From positions 265,007 to 329,006 of the forward strand of contig CAJNDS010002382.1 of the NCBI GenBank assembly GCA_905221605.1: a stretch of DNA of 64,000 nt. Direction: 5' to 3'. The translations under genes were made by a program, and so were the position numbers. Numbering within the stretch: the stretch's first letter is position 1; each line of letters begins with the position of its first letter. Source of the DNA: Symbiodinium natans (taxonomy: Eukaryota; Sar; Dinophyceae; Suessiales; Symbiodiniaceae). Under the pieces are notes generated by a model. The model did no database searches. It worked only from the letters and a program-made list of their open reading frames with translations, and had not been told where the DNA came from. This document shows, one piece after another, positions 47,901 to 57,636 of the stretch.

Positions 47901-48340
47901 AAAGCCACACCAAAAGCAGAAAGACGGCTTTTAAGCAAGATTTTGGGCTCTTTGATGCAAATCGCTCAGCCCTCTTCGCCTGGGCACATAGATCAGCCAA
48001 GTGTGAAGCAACAGAAATACTGCACGGTGAACTACTTCTACTTCTTCGTCCGCAGCAGGGCACCAGCGTTGCAAGCTCTAAAGTAAAGGACTCGACGTGT
48101 CCATCGAATCTTCGCTCTCGTACTTCACTTGCGAGATTCTGACCTGAAAGGCAAGGCAGGACACATTTCGGATCATGTAAAAGCCACAGCTCGGCTCAGC
48201 TTCATGTGGCTTTCTGACAATGGTAGACAACCCAGGTGAGCACGCCTTGGGTTACAGTTAGCAAATGCTCTCGTCGTTCCCGTCCTCCCCTGTTTCTGCA
48301 ATCAAGACGCCTGAAGGGGTGGTCCATTCTGCAGGACCTC
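23290..48340 (-). CDS. LONP1-like: mitochondrial-type Lon protease, whole gene span
   Basis: Lon is an ATP-dependent AAA+ serine protease that degrades damaged matrix proteins. About 39 exons were placed over 25 kb by reading family-like peptides and checking phase at each junction. They give, in order, the helical region, AAA+ module and protease domain up to a TGA at about 23290. The sequence resembles plant and fungal mitochondrial Lon ([22 protein letters not shown]). Walker A, Walker B, the Ser and the Lys are all present, so the enzyme should be active. Of 37 donors placed, about 21 are GC, 11 GA and 5 GT; nearly all acceptors are AG|G. The N-terminal LON domain and targeting peptide were not found; they should lie above 48.34 kb, where exon-like pieces occur near 49.8 and 50.2 kb. 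Two small gaps remain, after PPGT (27539) and after DGPS (26125). A second gene sits in the intron 36761-29919. Confidence 0.95.
25553..25670. repeat. TA/CATA-rich microsatellite in a Lon intron
   Basis: TA dinucleotides are followed by repeated TATGCATATG words and CATG-rich sequence, which makes several overlapping short palindromes. Confidence 0.85.
27838..27886. repeat. (TA)n palindromic tract in a Lon intron
   Basis: Two TA runs flank TATATGGGCATATA, giving a near-perfect foldback. Confidence 0.85.
30765..31016 (-). CDS. exon encoding two membrane segments, possibly of the nested TIR-like gene
   Basis: After an AG|G acceptor at 31016 the frame reads [19 protein letters not shown], then [22 protein letters not shown] and [10 protein letters not shown]: two likely membrane helices separated by a short loop. 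It lies on the same strand as, and downstream of, the TIR-like exons, inside the same Lon intron, so it may be its C-terminal part. A join could not be proved. A similar hydrophobic fragment ([20 protein letters not shown]) is at about 33680-33780. Confidence 0.4.
35173..35944 (-). CDS. TIR-like membrane protein nested in a Lon intron (first two exons)
   Basis: Exon 1, 35435-35944, starts with an ATG and encodes 170 residues: a Ser/Pro-rich N-terminus, then [12 protein letters not shown] (residues 74-85), two hydrophobic segments (about 91-120 and 130-147), then [15 protein letters not shown]. Exon 2, about 35173-35249, reads [32 protein letters not shown] and [11 protein letters not shown] follow the order of TIR-domain boxes (a flexible loop motif, a strand with Asp, a strand ending in TP). 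I recall this as a large dinoflagellate membrane-protein family; its function is unknown to me. The membrane segments sit between the first and second TIR-like blocks, which is unusual. The donor after exon 1 is GTGCTC or the GA just before it. Later exons are unresolved. The gene is transcribed in the same direction as the surrounding Lon gene. Confidence 0.6.
36762..44679 (-). CDS. Lon exons: AAA+ ATPase module and acidic linker
   Basis: Exons: 44638-44679 ([14 protein letters not shown]), 44145-44210 ([18 protein letters not shown]), 43811-43846 ([12 protein letters not shown]), 43488-43520 ([11 protein letters not shown]), 43237-43288 ([17 protein letters not shown]), 42864-42931 ([22 protein letters not shown], Walker A), 42243-42290 ([16 protein letters not shown]), 41785-41817 ([11 protein letters not shown]), 41415-41449 ([11 protein letters not shown]), 41136-41178 ([14 protein letters not shown], Walker B), 40937-40996 ([20 protein letters not shown]), 40525-40579 ([18 protein letters not shown]), 40089-40126 ([12 protein letters not shown], sensor 1), 38201-38252 ([17 protein letters not shown]), 37733-37758 (YDLQATRP, moderate), 37393-37437 ([15 protein letters not shown]), 36762-36851 ([19 protein letters not shown], acidic linker). 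Walker A is intact with its Lys and Thr. The acidic linker is assigned by phase and composition only. Confidence 0.93.
39222..39239 (+). repeat. G18 homopolymer
   Basis: One of the longest G runs; it directly precedes the 130-bp tandem repeat and lies in a Lon intron. Confidence 0.97.
39250..39590 (+). repeat. about 130-bp tandem repeat rich in TTAAG palindromes
   Basis: CTTCAATTTTCAG occurs at 39263, 39399 and 39528, giving spacings of 136 and 129 bp. Each unit carries repeated AGTCTTAAGACTTCTTAAG-like palindromes and a GGGAAA-GAAAAGTAAGAATTG segment. The units lie between Lon exons at 40089 and 38252. Confidence 0.9.
39626..39695. repeat. G-run plus GGTACCATATATA and (TA)n
   Basis: GGGGGGGGTACCATATATA followed by about 15 TA units; shares its left boundary word with 23139. 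Confidence 0.85.
40397..40420 (+). repeat. C24 homopolymer
   Basis: The longest uninterrupted C run in the window, in a Lon intron. The length may be affected by sequencing. Confidence 0.95.
44712..44731 (+). repeat. G20 homopolymer
   Basis: Lies immediately upstream (in the transcribed sense) of the Lon exon at 44638-44679. Confidence 0.95.
45206..48340 (-). CDS. Lon exons: helical region before the AAA+ module
   Basis: Exons on the minus strand: 48311-48340 ([10 protein letters not shown]), 47686-47733 ([16 protein letters not shown]), 47198-47219 (EIMKVNP), 46992-47046 ([17 protein letters not shown]), 46753-46812 ([19 protein letters not shown]), 46297-46329 ([10 protein letters not shown]), 46026-46065 ([13 protein letters not shown]), 45880-45941 ([20 protein letters not shown]), 45552-45573 (KELGIDK), 45206-45268 ([20 protein letters not shown]). 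All phases agree. [26 protein letters not shown] and ELGIDK are strong Lon signatures. The EYAALIH and EVLQNG exons are weaker and rest on position and phase. Compared with plant Lon, a few residues are missing around the VLEELD segment, so a micro-exon may have been overlooked. Confidence 0.85.
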
Positions 48341-51170
48341 CTCCATACGGACAATGTCTACGCCTTGGCAGGACGGCTTATCATAGTTCTCCAGGCGTAA
48401 AGAGTTCAGGATACGCAAGTGCTTTTAGCTTCAGGCTTAGTGTGCAGAGGTTTTAGGTAAATTCCAAAGCAGTCCATGCCTCATGTCTGCCGGCAAGCGG
48501 CGGTATGGCGCTGAGAGCTCCCAAAGCCCTTCCTGCCTCTCAACGTCTTCCGAAAGCCCGACATAGCGAGGGGGCAGCGTCCAAAACTTGGGAACTGAGG
48601 CCACCGCCATTGACCAGCATCTGTAGGCCCACCTGGCATAGGCTTTGCCAAGTAACCGTCTGTTATGCGCTCAGGAGGGGTTAAGAGTGGTTTATTTAGG
48701 CGGTTTGGGGGGGGAGGGGGGGGTTGGGGGGGCTCTAAGGAGTCTTGAGCCCTGGCAACAAGCAACAAAAAACAATACCTAGCAATCGCTAACCCCTGAA
48801 GCATTAGCAAAAGCACCTGCTGGCCCGATTGGGAGACGACAGGCATGGCCTGGGTAGGCGAAAGGGAGCGATTTGGAGTTGCGAAGCTTTGGGTGTCATT
48901 ACACGAGTTTAGTGCATGTCTCTGTTGTGAGAGATGTTCGGGTATTGCGGGTTGGGCCATGGTGCTTGTTAAGGCCAAGACAGGATGTTCTGTGCGCAAA
49001 AGAGCGCGGACGTCCACACAAGAGGCCTGTGCATGTACGAAAAACACTCACTCCTCAACCCCCGACCCTGAACCCCATATGTGCACCTGAAACATTGCGC
49101 CCTGAACCCTAGAAAAAGTCCCAGGCCCCTGCGATGGGAAAATAGCAAAATTTGAAGGCCTAGCCTTTGCAAAGGCGAAGTGGGCTGTGTTGAGGGTTTA
49201 GAGTCCGGAGTTGAAGCAAAAATGTCGGGGCCCTGGCCTGCACGACCCGAGCCCGAGTACCCACCCTGCAAAGGACTTCCATGGGATCCTGGTTGCCCAG
49301 CTCCTGTCAAGCTGAATTAGGTCCTTGGGCGTTTCTATCTTGGGCCTTGGCGCACGTTGCTACAGGGATCTGGGGCTGAATGAAGGGATGGTGTTTTCGG
49401 TCTGAGAGCAATTTAGAGCCCAGGCCTTCGGCTGGTTCTAAAGCGGGCGATGGTTGACTTCCCTTACTGGTAGCTGCCCATCATTTCTCGGTGATGGAGG
49501 CTCAACTAAGTAAGTCCTTCGAGACAAAAGCGCGAAGGAAAGAACCGAACGAAACTCTTTATCAGACCAACCGCTCGAAACCCCAAACCGTTTCTAAACC
49601 CTGAAGAGCCTAAACCCTAACCCCTGAAACCTCTAAACCCGAACAACCTCATTAAACCTTTGAACATCAAAAAGCTCAAAACCCTAATTACAAATATGCC
49701 TCTGCCGCTACTGCCTCTACCCTAAACCTGGAAAAAATCTCAAAACCCAAACCCTACGCACCCCACAAATCCCTAGAAACCCTAGAAGCCCTGAACCCTC
49801 TTGAGCCACCTCCAGGGCCACGGTGGACTGGACCTGCGCCGTTCCCTCTGCCGCATCGGCCGCCTCGGCCGCCTGGCAGAAGCTGACTCGAAGGTCCACG
49901 GGGGCATTATAGGGCATTATACGGCATTATAGGGCATTGTAGGGCATTATAGGGCATTATCGGGCATTATAGGGCATAGGCTCATAGGGCTTACCAGGGT
50001 TTCTGGGGCTTGGAGGTTTATAGGGCTTGCAGGACTTAAAGGGTTATTGGTTGGGCTTGCAGGTTAGGCTCTTGGCCTTTGGGGATTTGGGATCAAGAAT
50101 CTGACCATAAGACAGAGTGAAGCAAGCAGAAGCAAGAACGAAACAAATCCTCAGAAACTTCCCTCGGCTGGCCTCCTCGGCAGCCCCTCCCTTCTCTGGC
50201 AGCTCGAAGGCAGGCGGTGTCTGCGTCAAGTGCAGCATTCATGGGGTCAGGGTATGCGCAGGGATCAGGAATCACCCGGAGATCAGCTTGGTTCACACAG
50301 TAGGCAGGCAGAGGGAGGAGAAAGGGAGAGGGCGAGGGATAAGGCAAGGGAGAGGAAGAGACGTAAGCAAGAGCGAGAAAGAGAGGGAGGCTAGATCGGA
50401 TGCAAACTCCGGTCCAGCCGGTCCAGCCTGCTTGTGTAGGAAGAGGCTGACGTAGTTCCTGGCGCAATCATGCAATTAGAGGAAAGGAGCATCTTCTGCT
50501 GCAAAAAGCAGCAACATGAAGACATGCGCAGGAAGGACATGGCCGACATAGAATCTCTACAACTGGGAATGCCTCGAAAACTCCCCGGCCTTTTTCCCAG
50601 CTCTGGCAAGTAATCAATTAAAACTTCGGACGGCGACTGACGAAAAAAGGACAAGCTATTTCAATAATATTGAAAAAGGTGAGGTTTCCAAACATGGGGA
50701 GCGGATCCGCTACATTTGGGACGCCCTTTCGTATAGTGCTGCGCAAAATTGAGAGGCCCCGCATATGGAAGCTACTCCAAGCTGCTGGCTGAGGCCGTGG
50801 GCCATCGCGCAACTCTCATGCAAACTTCAAGCCTAATAAGCCAAACTCGAGCCCCCCCCCCCCCCCAACATGGAACCCAAAATTCTCAGCCCAAAACTCT
50901 CATTCTACACTCCCTACAAAAAACAAAAGCCCTAAACTGAACTCCCTAAACCCTTGTAACCCCCAAGCAAGAAAAGTACTCTTGGCTCTCAGGTCCGCAC
51001 TGTCCCGGTCGCTTCTCCAACGCTCGCACGAGCTCCTCGCTGTGTGGTCTGTTCTCTCGTCGGTGCTCGGCGTCATTTATATAGGGACCGTCTTGGAGCA
51101 AGGAATTTGGGGTTTTGGGGCTTCAGGGAATCGTGGACAGTAACAATGTTTTAACAAGACAAAGAACGCA
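48341..51170. other. region expected to hold Lon 5' exons
   Basis: Two minus-strand exon-like pieces are visible. One, at about 49800-49885, reads AAEAADAAEGTAQ then VQSTVALEVAQE after an AG|GCG acceptor. The other, at about 50160-50215, reads PPAFELPEKGGAAEEASR. They could belong to the Lon N-terminal domain but carry no decisive motif. The rest holds degenerate TTTAGGG words, a G-rich run near 48710-48730, a C15 run at 50852-50866 and a decamer repeat. Confidence 0.4.
49902..49977 (+). repeat. GGGCATTATA decamer tandem repeat
   Basis: About eight copies of a 10-bp unit with single-base variants (CGGCATTATA, GGGCATTGTA, GGGCATTATC). Confidence 0.95.
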
Positions 51171-51176
51171 CGCACG

Positions 51177-52099
<923 letters not shown>

Positions 52100-52181
52100 C
52101 TGCCCCGCGCGATGGTAGGAGGCCCTGGGTGTTTTTGCTCGATTTCGTGTTTCACCTCTCGCTTTGGGATGGTTTTGGGAT

Positions 52182-52402
52182 GGTGGGTGGGGGGGGGGGG
52201 GGGGAGAGGGGGAGGGGGGGAGCAGGGGGGGAGGGGGGAGGGGGGAGGGGGAGGGGGAGGGGGGGGAGGGGGGGAGGGGGGGGGGAGGGGGGGGAGGGGG
52301 AGGGGGGGAGGGGGGAGGGGGGGGGGAGGGGGGGAGGGGGGGAGGGGGGGAGGGGGGGGGAGGGGGGGAGGGGGGGAGGGGGGAGGGGGGGAGGGGGGGG
52401 GG
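52182..52402 (+). repeat. G-rich purine tract, (G5-9 A)n
   Basis: About 220 bp contains only G and A apart from its edges and a rare C, with A spaced every 5-9 bases. It can form G-quadruplexes or purine triplex structure. It lies 80 bp after the CTA array. Confidence 0.97.
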
Positions 52403-52435
52403 ATAAGAACGTAAACGACTGGTATGTACAGCGTT

Positions 52436-53336
52436 TTCGCCTTGTTGTACAACATACTGCACAAGCTGCACAAGGATGTGGAACAAGAAAATCTGTCACA
52501 AGCGTCCATGCCTTTCGCGAACATATCCAAAACACTGGTATCGCGCCTACTAAACATGAGCTGACACGTAGGCCCGCGTAGGATACCCATGCCATTACAA
52601 CACCCCACACAAGGGAAAAAATGCTCACTTTTTATGTATTGTTCTTTCAAAAGCGCGCGATTCGCTTGGGATTATGACAGTGGCTGTTGAAAATGTGCGC
52701 AGCCGCATGATAAAAGTGCAGTTTTCAAAGCTAATTAAAAAGATCGCGCTTTCGACGACAAAATGCTGTAAATACCAGCATTCGCGCTTGTTGTTTATTT
52801 AGGCTTCTTTTGCGTCTCCAAAAAACACGGATTTGCAGCCTCGATTTTGCCGATCGCGTTCTTGTCCTTCTTTGTCTTCTGCGCCCGGAAACGCTGTAAA
52901 TACCAGCATATCTGCTGTTGCATTCGCCGAAAATGCTAGAGGACACGCGCGCCACGCAGAGCAAACTACTGCGGGACGCATCCTATCTTTTGCGGGGCGG
53001 GGCGGGGGGGGCCACAGCAGCTATGTCCGCGCCACGATAACGTCCGCTTTACCAGTGCGTGCGAATGGCCAGAGCATCCGTGTCCGCACCGTTGGAAGCA
53101 CTGCTAGCAACGTCCTGGGCTTGGGTTTAGGGTTCGGGTTTAGGGTTTTTGGGCTTGCGCTGTTGTGAATTTGGGCTTGAGTTTAGGGTGTAGGGTATAG
53201 AGTGTAGGGTCTAGGGGATAGAGTTGAGGGGAAGGGTTCCAGGCGCCTGCTGGGCTTAGAGTTTAACTCTGAGACTTTCTTCTCAAACTAAGTGCTGCTG
53301 CGTCCGTCGCACCGGGGGGGGGGGGGGGAAATCGTC

Positions 53337-53400
<64 letters not shown>

Positions 53401-53900
53401 GAGGACGCGCGTTGGTAGGAGGCCCTGGGTACTTTTGGTACATTCGCTTGTTGTCCTAGTCGAAAAGCGAGCACCCTCTCGGTGTTTCGTGCTTTTCCCA
53501 TCTTTAAGAGACATCGCAGATGCACGGCCGAACTACTTTGGGGGTCATGGATTTGTGGTGTGATTAGGATTCAAGACCCGGGGTTTTCTTGCTCCACATC
53601 CTTGTGCAGTATGTTGCACAAACAAGCGACAACGCTGTAAGCACGAGTGTTTGGGGCATAAAACGCTGTAAATAGCAGTGTTTTGGGCATGGTCGCGAAA
53701 AGCATGGACGCTAGTGACAGATTTTCCTGTTCCACATACTTGTGCAGTATGTTGCACAAAGAGGCGGCCTACGCGCGGAGTATGTTGTTGACGTGTGCCT
53801 ACGCGGACCTACGCGGCAAGCATAGACAACCTACGTGGACCTATGCGCCCATGCTGCATAGGCTTGCCTACGCGGACCCTACACAAACCTACGCCCTGCA
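52436..53900. repeat. undescribed dispersed repeat family with inverted copies
   Basis: The reverse complement of 52436-52545 matches 53670-53765 closely: shared GCAGTATGTTG-ACAA, CATGGACGCT-GTGACAGATTTTC-TGTTCCACAT and TCGCGAAA. A third fragment at 53588-53620 repeats CCACATCCTTGTGCAGTATG. The motif GCTGTAAATACCAGC or a close variant occurs at 52765, 52893, 53634 and 53665. Degenerate CCTACGCGGA decamers fill 53768-53900. No open frame of note was seen. Confidence 0.75.
53299..53430 (+). repeat. composite element: GTCCGTCGCACCGGGG, G15, (TAG)n, TTGGTAGGAGGCCCTGGGT
   Basis: The left word is shared with 53988; the right word is shared with 52110. Between them a G15 run and about 21 TAG triplets form the core. 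Confidence 0.8.
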
Positions 53901-53984
53901 GGCAAAATGCTACGCGGCCGACTTTCAATGATCGCGTCTCTACGTAGCCTTGCTCCTAGAAAAAAAACGCTGCTCAAGTGTGTT

Positions 53985-54075
53985 TTGTCCGTCGCACCGG
54001 GGAGGGGAAAACCTCCTACTACTACTACTACTACCACTACTACTACTACTACGACGACGACGGCGACGACGACGA
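53985..54075 (+). repeat. composite element: GTCCGTCGCACCGGGG, (CTA)n, (CGA)n
   Basis: It has the same left word as the element at 53299, but the triplet core here is CTA followed by CGA/CGG triplets. Confidence 0.8.
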
Positions 54076-54357
54076 GTTCATTATTAATTGGATTCTGTGG
54101 CTTTCCTCACTTCTCCGCTATTTCACCTTGCGTTTCGACATCTGCACGAAAGTTGAGGGGGCTGCCTCGCTGCACCTGGGCATTTTCGGTATGAAAGCCT
54201 GGCACTATTGTCTTGCATTTCCTACGAAGGTCTAAGGGTTTTGCACTTCCTGTCAGGGTCTTGTGTTCCCTAGGGTCTTGCGTGTCTGTTAAAAAAGGTT
54301 TGGGGTTGAGGGTTTGAGTGGTTAGAAATAATTCATGTCGCGGCCTGGCGCCTCGGC

Positions 54358-55000
54358 TCAAGGGTGCCCGGAAAGAATCCGCTCTGCTTTCGTTTCTGGG
54401 CTCCAATCAGAGATCCGAGAGCCCGGAAACTCACGCTTGACCAAACACCTGCGTCCGCCGATGTAGTCTCGGTCCCAAAAGCCTGAGCACGTCAAAATGA
54501 ACTGAAGGAGCTGAGCCACAGCGCACTCGTGCACCGATGGCATCCCAGGCAGCAAAAGTAGATGCACTCGTTGCGGCTGCGACTGGAAATCTTCCAAAGC
54601 ACTAGTCTCTTGATCGGGGGAACACAATGCCAAGACTCTGCAAACGCTTCCACGCAGCAGCGCATCTGAGCTGACCTGTTGCTCCTCCAGGAATGCCTTT
54701 CTGCAAAATGTGCGTCTGTCCTTGTCCTTGTGCACGACTCCGCGGTAGCTTCCTGGCAGCTGTCTTGCGACTGTCGGGAACCACCTGTTCGATTGCCAGC
54801 CCTTCAAAGCAGCTTGAAGCTCTCGAATCTTCTTGCCAGCAAAGCTTGCGCATGTCTCTTGCCGATGGTTTTTGCCCCCGCACAATCCTGCCTGGCCCCT
54901 GACAAATGGTCTTCGACGACCCATGGCTCGCTCTGCTGCAAAACCAAACTGGCTGCTCAAGAATGGGTACTTGGGCCCCCAGCAATGTCTTCTGTACACA
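54358..55000 (-). CDS. unrecognised protein, about 210 residues, uninterrupted frame
   Basis: A minus-strand frame stays open from within the CTA array to a stop at 54358. The part outside the array looks protein-like: RRPFVRGQAGLCGG, KKIRELQAALKGW, VVHKDKDRRTFCRKAF, then VHLLLLPGMPSVHECAVAQL, CSGFWDRDYIGGRRC and SRISDWSPETKAE. Charged and hydrophobic residues alternate normally and there is no low-complexity bias. I do not recognise a family. The start is unknown; the frame upstream of about 55000 runs into repeat sequence, so the true 5' exon or start codon is undecided. Like the nearby host genes it is on the minus strand. It could be an exon of a larger gene or part of a mobile element. 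Confidence 0.45.
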
Positions 55001-55044
55001 TGTCTAGATGCAAGAAAACATGAGTTCACTGCGCTGGCCACACA

Positions 55045-55619
<575 letters not shown>

Positions 55620-56012
55620 TCTTCTCACAGATGGTGGGTAAATCTTGCCAATGATGTCTATTTTGAATGGCGTGTCGATGATTGGCAGCTTCTCCACGGG
55701 TACTTTGGTTACTCCAGCCTATCTGATGGTTTTCTGGTATATATTGTTAAAATCGGGCCACTCAGAACGGAGATAATGCCGTGTAAAGATTCTTGCACCA
55801 AAATAAAAGGGAAAAGTCATTTTTCTTCAAGAGTATTACGTGAATTTGCAGCGTAAGCCTTTTATCAGCACTTCTTCCAAGCAATGGGTCATCTATTGCA
55901 CCCCAAGTCAATTACTCGGAATTCGTTTTCAATGTTTTACATATGAACTTCTTCCTCTTCTAACATGTTTTCTTCGGCCGCTGGTCTTACATGTTCATTT
56001 CTGACTGGTCAT

Positions 56013-56048
<36 letters not shown>

Positions 56049-57636
56049 TTACGATTACGATTACGATTACGACGACTAGTACGACGCTGCGACCACGACT
56101 ACTTTTTCCTACTTCTACTTCGACTACTATGACTACGACTTTTAGACGATGATTATTCCTAGTGCTACGACGACGATTTCTGCTACTACACTGCTGCTAC
56201 TAGCACGGGTACTAGTAGGTTAGTAGGCGCGCCGGCCAGACCTGCAGGAAACGATTGCGACGAATCAGATGCTGTCTTGGACAACTCCCTTCGTTCCTGG
56301 CTGAGCTTCGGCGAGGTGACCTGAAAAGCAGGTGTGCGTCACTTCCGTTCCAAGCATGTGGCAGCAGCGGCTCGCGCAGAGACGGCAGAGACCAGGCCTG
56401 GATGATGTGATTCTGCATCGGGAACAGAGGCCTGGTGTGCGCTGACAGTTCGGACTGCGCACACAAGGGGAAGAAAAAACATGCGCAGCGTGTTGCTGTC
56501 CAGCATGGCAACTCTAAATTCCGAAACTTAAAGCCTTGAGCCATTGAACCCTAAAGCCCTGAAGCTCTTCAGAACATGTGGGCACCTCCGAAACACTGGG
56601 AGCGCGATGGACCAAGGCTCAAATCCTGTCGGGATAGGGTATTTGGGTTCAAGGGTTTAGGGTTCAGGGCTTTAGGGTGTAAGGCTTTAGGGGTTTAAGG
56701 GGCTTCACAGTTTGGGGTTGTGTTCTTCTCATGGAGCATCATGAGTCAAGATTCAAGATCCTTTCTCTTGGAAACTTTAAACTCTCCGGTGTGGGATTGC
56801 AGGGCTGGGGGACGCGAGGCATTCAGACTCAGGGGTGTTACCAAAACTCGCAAAGCCTCACTGTGACTTGCTTTGTGGGCTGGCAACTATGGAGGGAAGT
56901 TTGAAAATGAAAGTTAATCCGCACTTGAGTACCATCATATTTGGGGGCTATTTGGGGCGGGGGATGAGTAAGGTGGTTTGGTCTTGTTACCTTCACTCGG
57001 AGACAGTTGGGGGGGAGGGGGGGGGGAAGGGTTGGGGATTTTGGTTACATTGACCCTTGAAACTGACATCTGTGGGTCCATCTCCTTCAATGAAGCAATC
57101 AGGAATTAAAAGGTTACATATTACAAGGATGCTGTAACTACTACTCCTATTACAGTGCTTGTGGTACTAAGATTGCTATTCTCTTTGGTTGTGATTATTG
57201 TGATTGTCGAGTTTAATGTTGGTACAACTCTCTTCATTGCTATCAGCGCTATTATTGTGATGATTTGCATGATTGGTAGTATTGTTATGGCTGCGATTAT
57301 TGTGACGATTGTGATTATCGTCAGTACTGCTATTGTGACTATCATTGTTGCGGTGGTCCCGGCGATGACGATTCTTATTGCCAAATTACGATGCCTGAGA
57401 TTGCTTATTACAATCATTAATTACAGCTGCCGCTATTGGTATTGCTATTGCTTCCTTTCCTAGCAACCAGCAGGAAGTCATCTGGTGTGAGGGTAACTTC
57501 TTTCTGGCTTTCTATGCCACCTTTTTGCAACTACTTTTCCTCCACCCCACCCCCCCCCCCCTCCCCAACCCAACACAAAAAATGAAACTGCTAGGACCCT
57601 CGACCCTGAACTCCATGAACCCTAAAACCTGCTATT
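55620..57636. other. spacer with degenerate triplet repeats
   Basis: No gene was assigned. CGG/CGA triplets followed by four CGATTA-type hexamers lie at 56018-56075. Stretch 57120-57430 is a worn ATTGTG/ATTATTG-type repeat. A C11 run and other pyrimidine tracts lie just before the LINE. Confidence 0.6.
57624..57636 (+). repeat. 5' target-site duplication of the LINE
   Basis: AAAACCTGCTATT is found here and again at 59487-59499, directly bounding the retrotransposon sequence. Confidence 0.9.

Noticed and set aside
57121-57463. About 100-codon frames rich in Ile and Val that resemble a membrane protein, on both strands
   Set aside because: The DNA is a worn ATTGTG-type repeat; both strands give hydrophobic frames, which a real gene would not.
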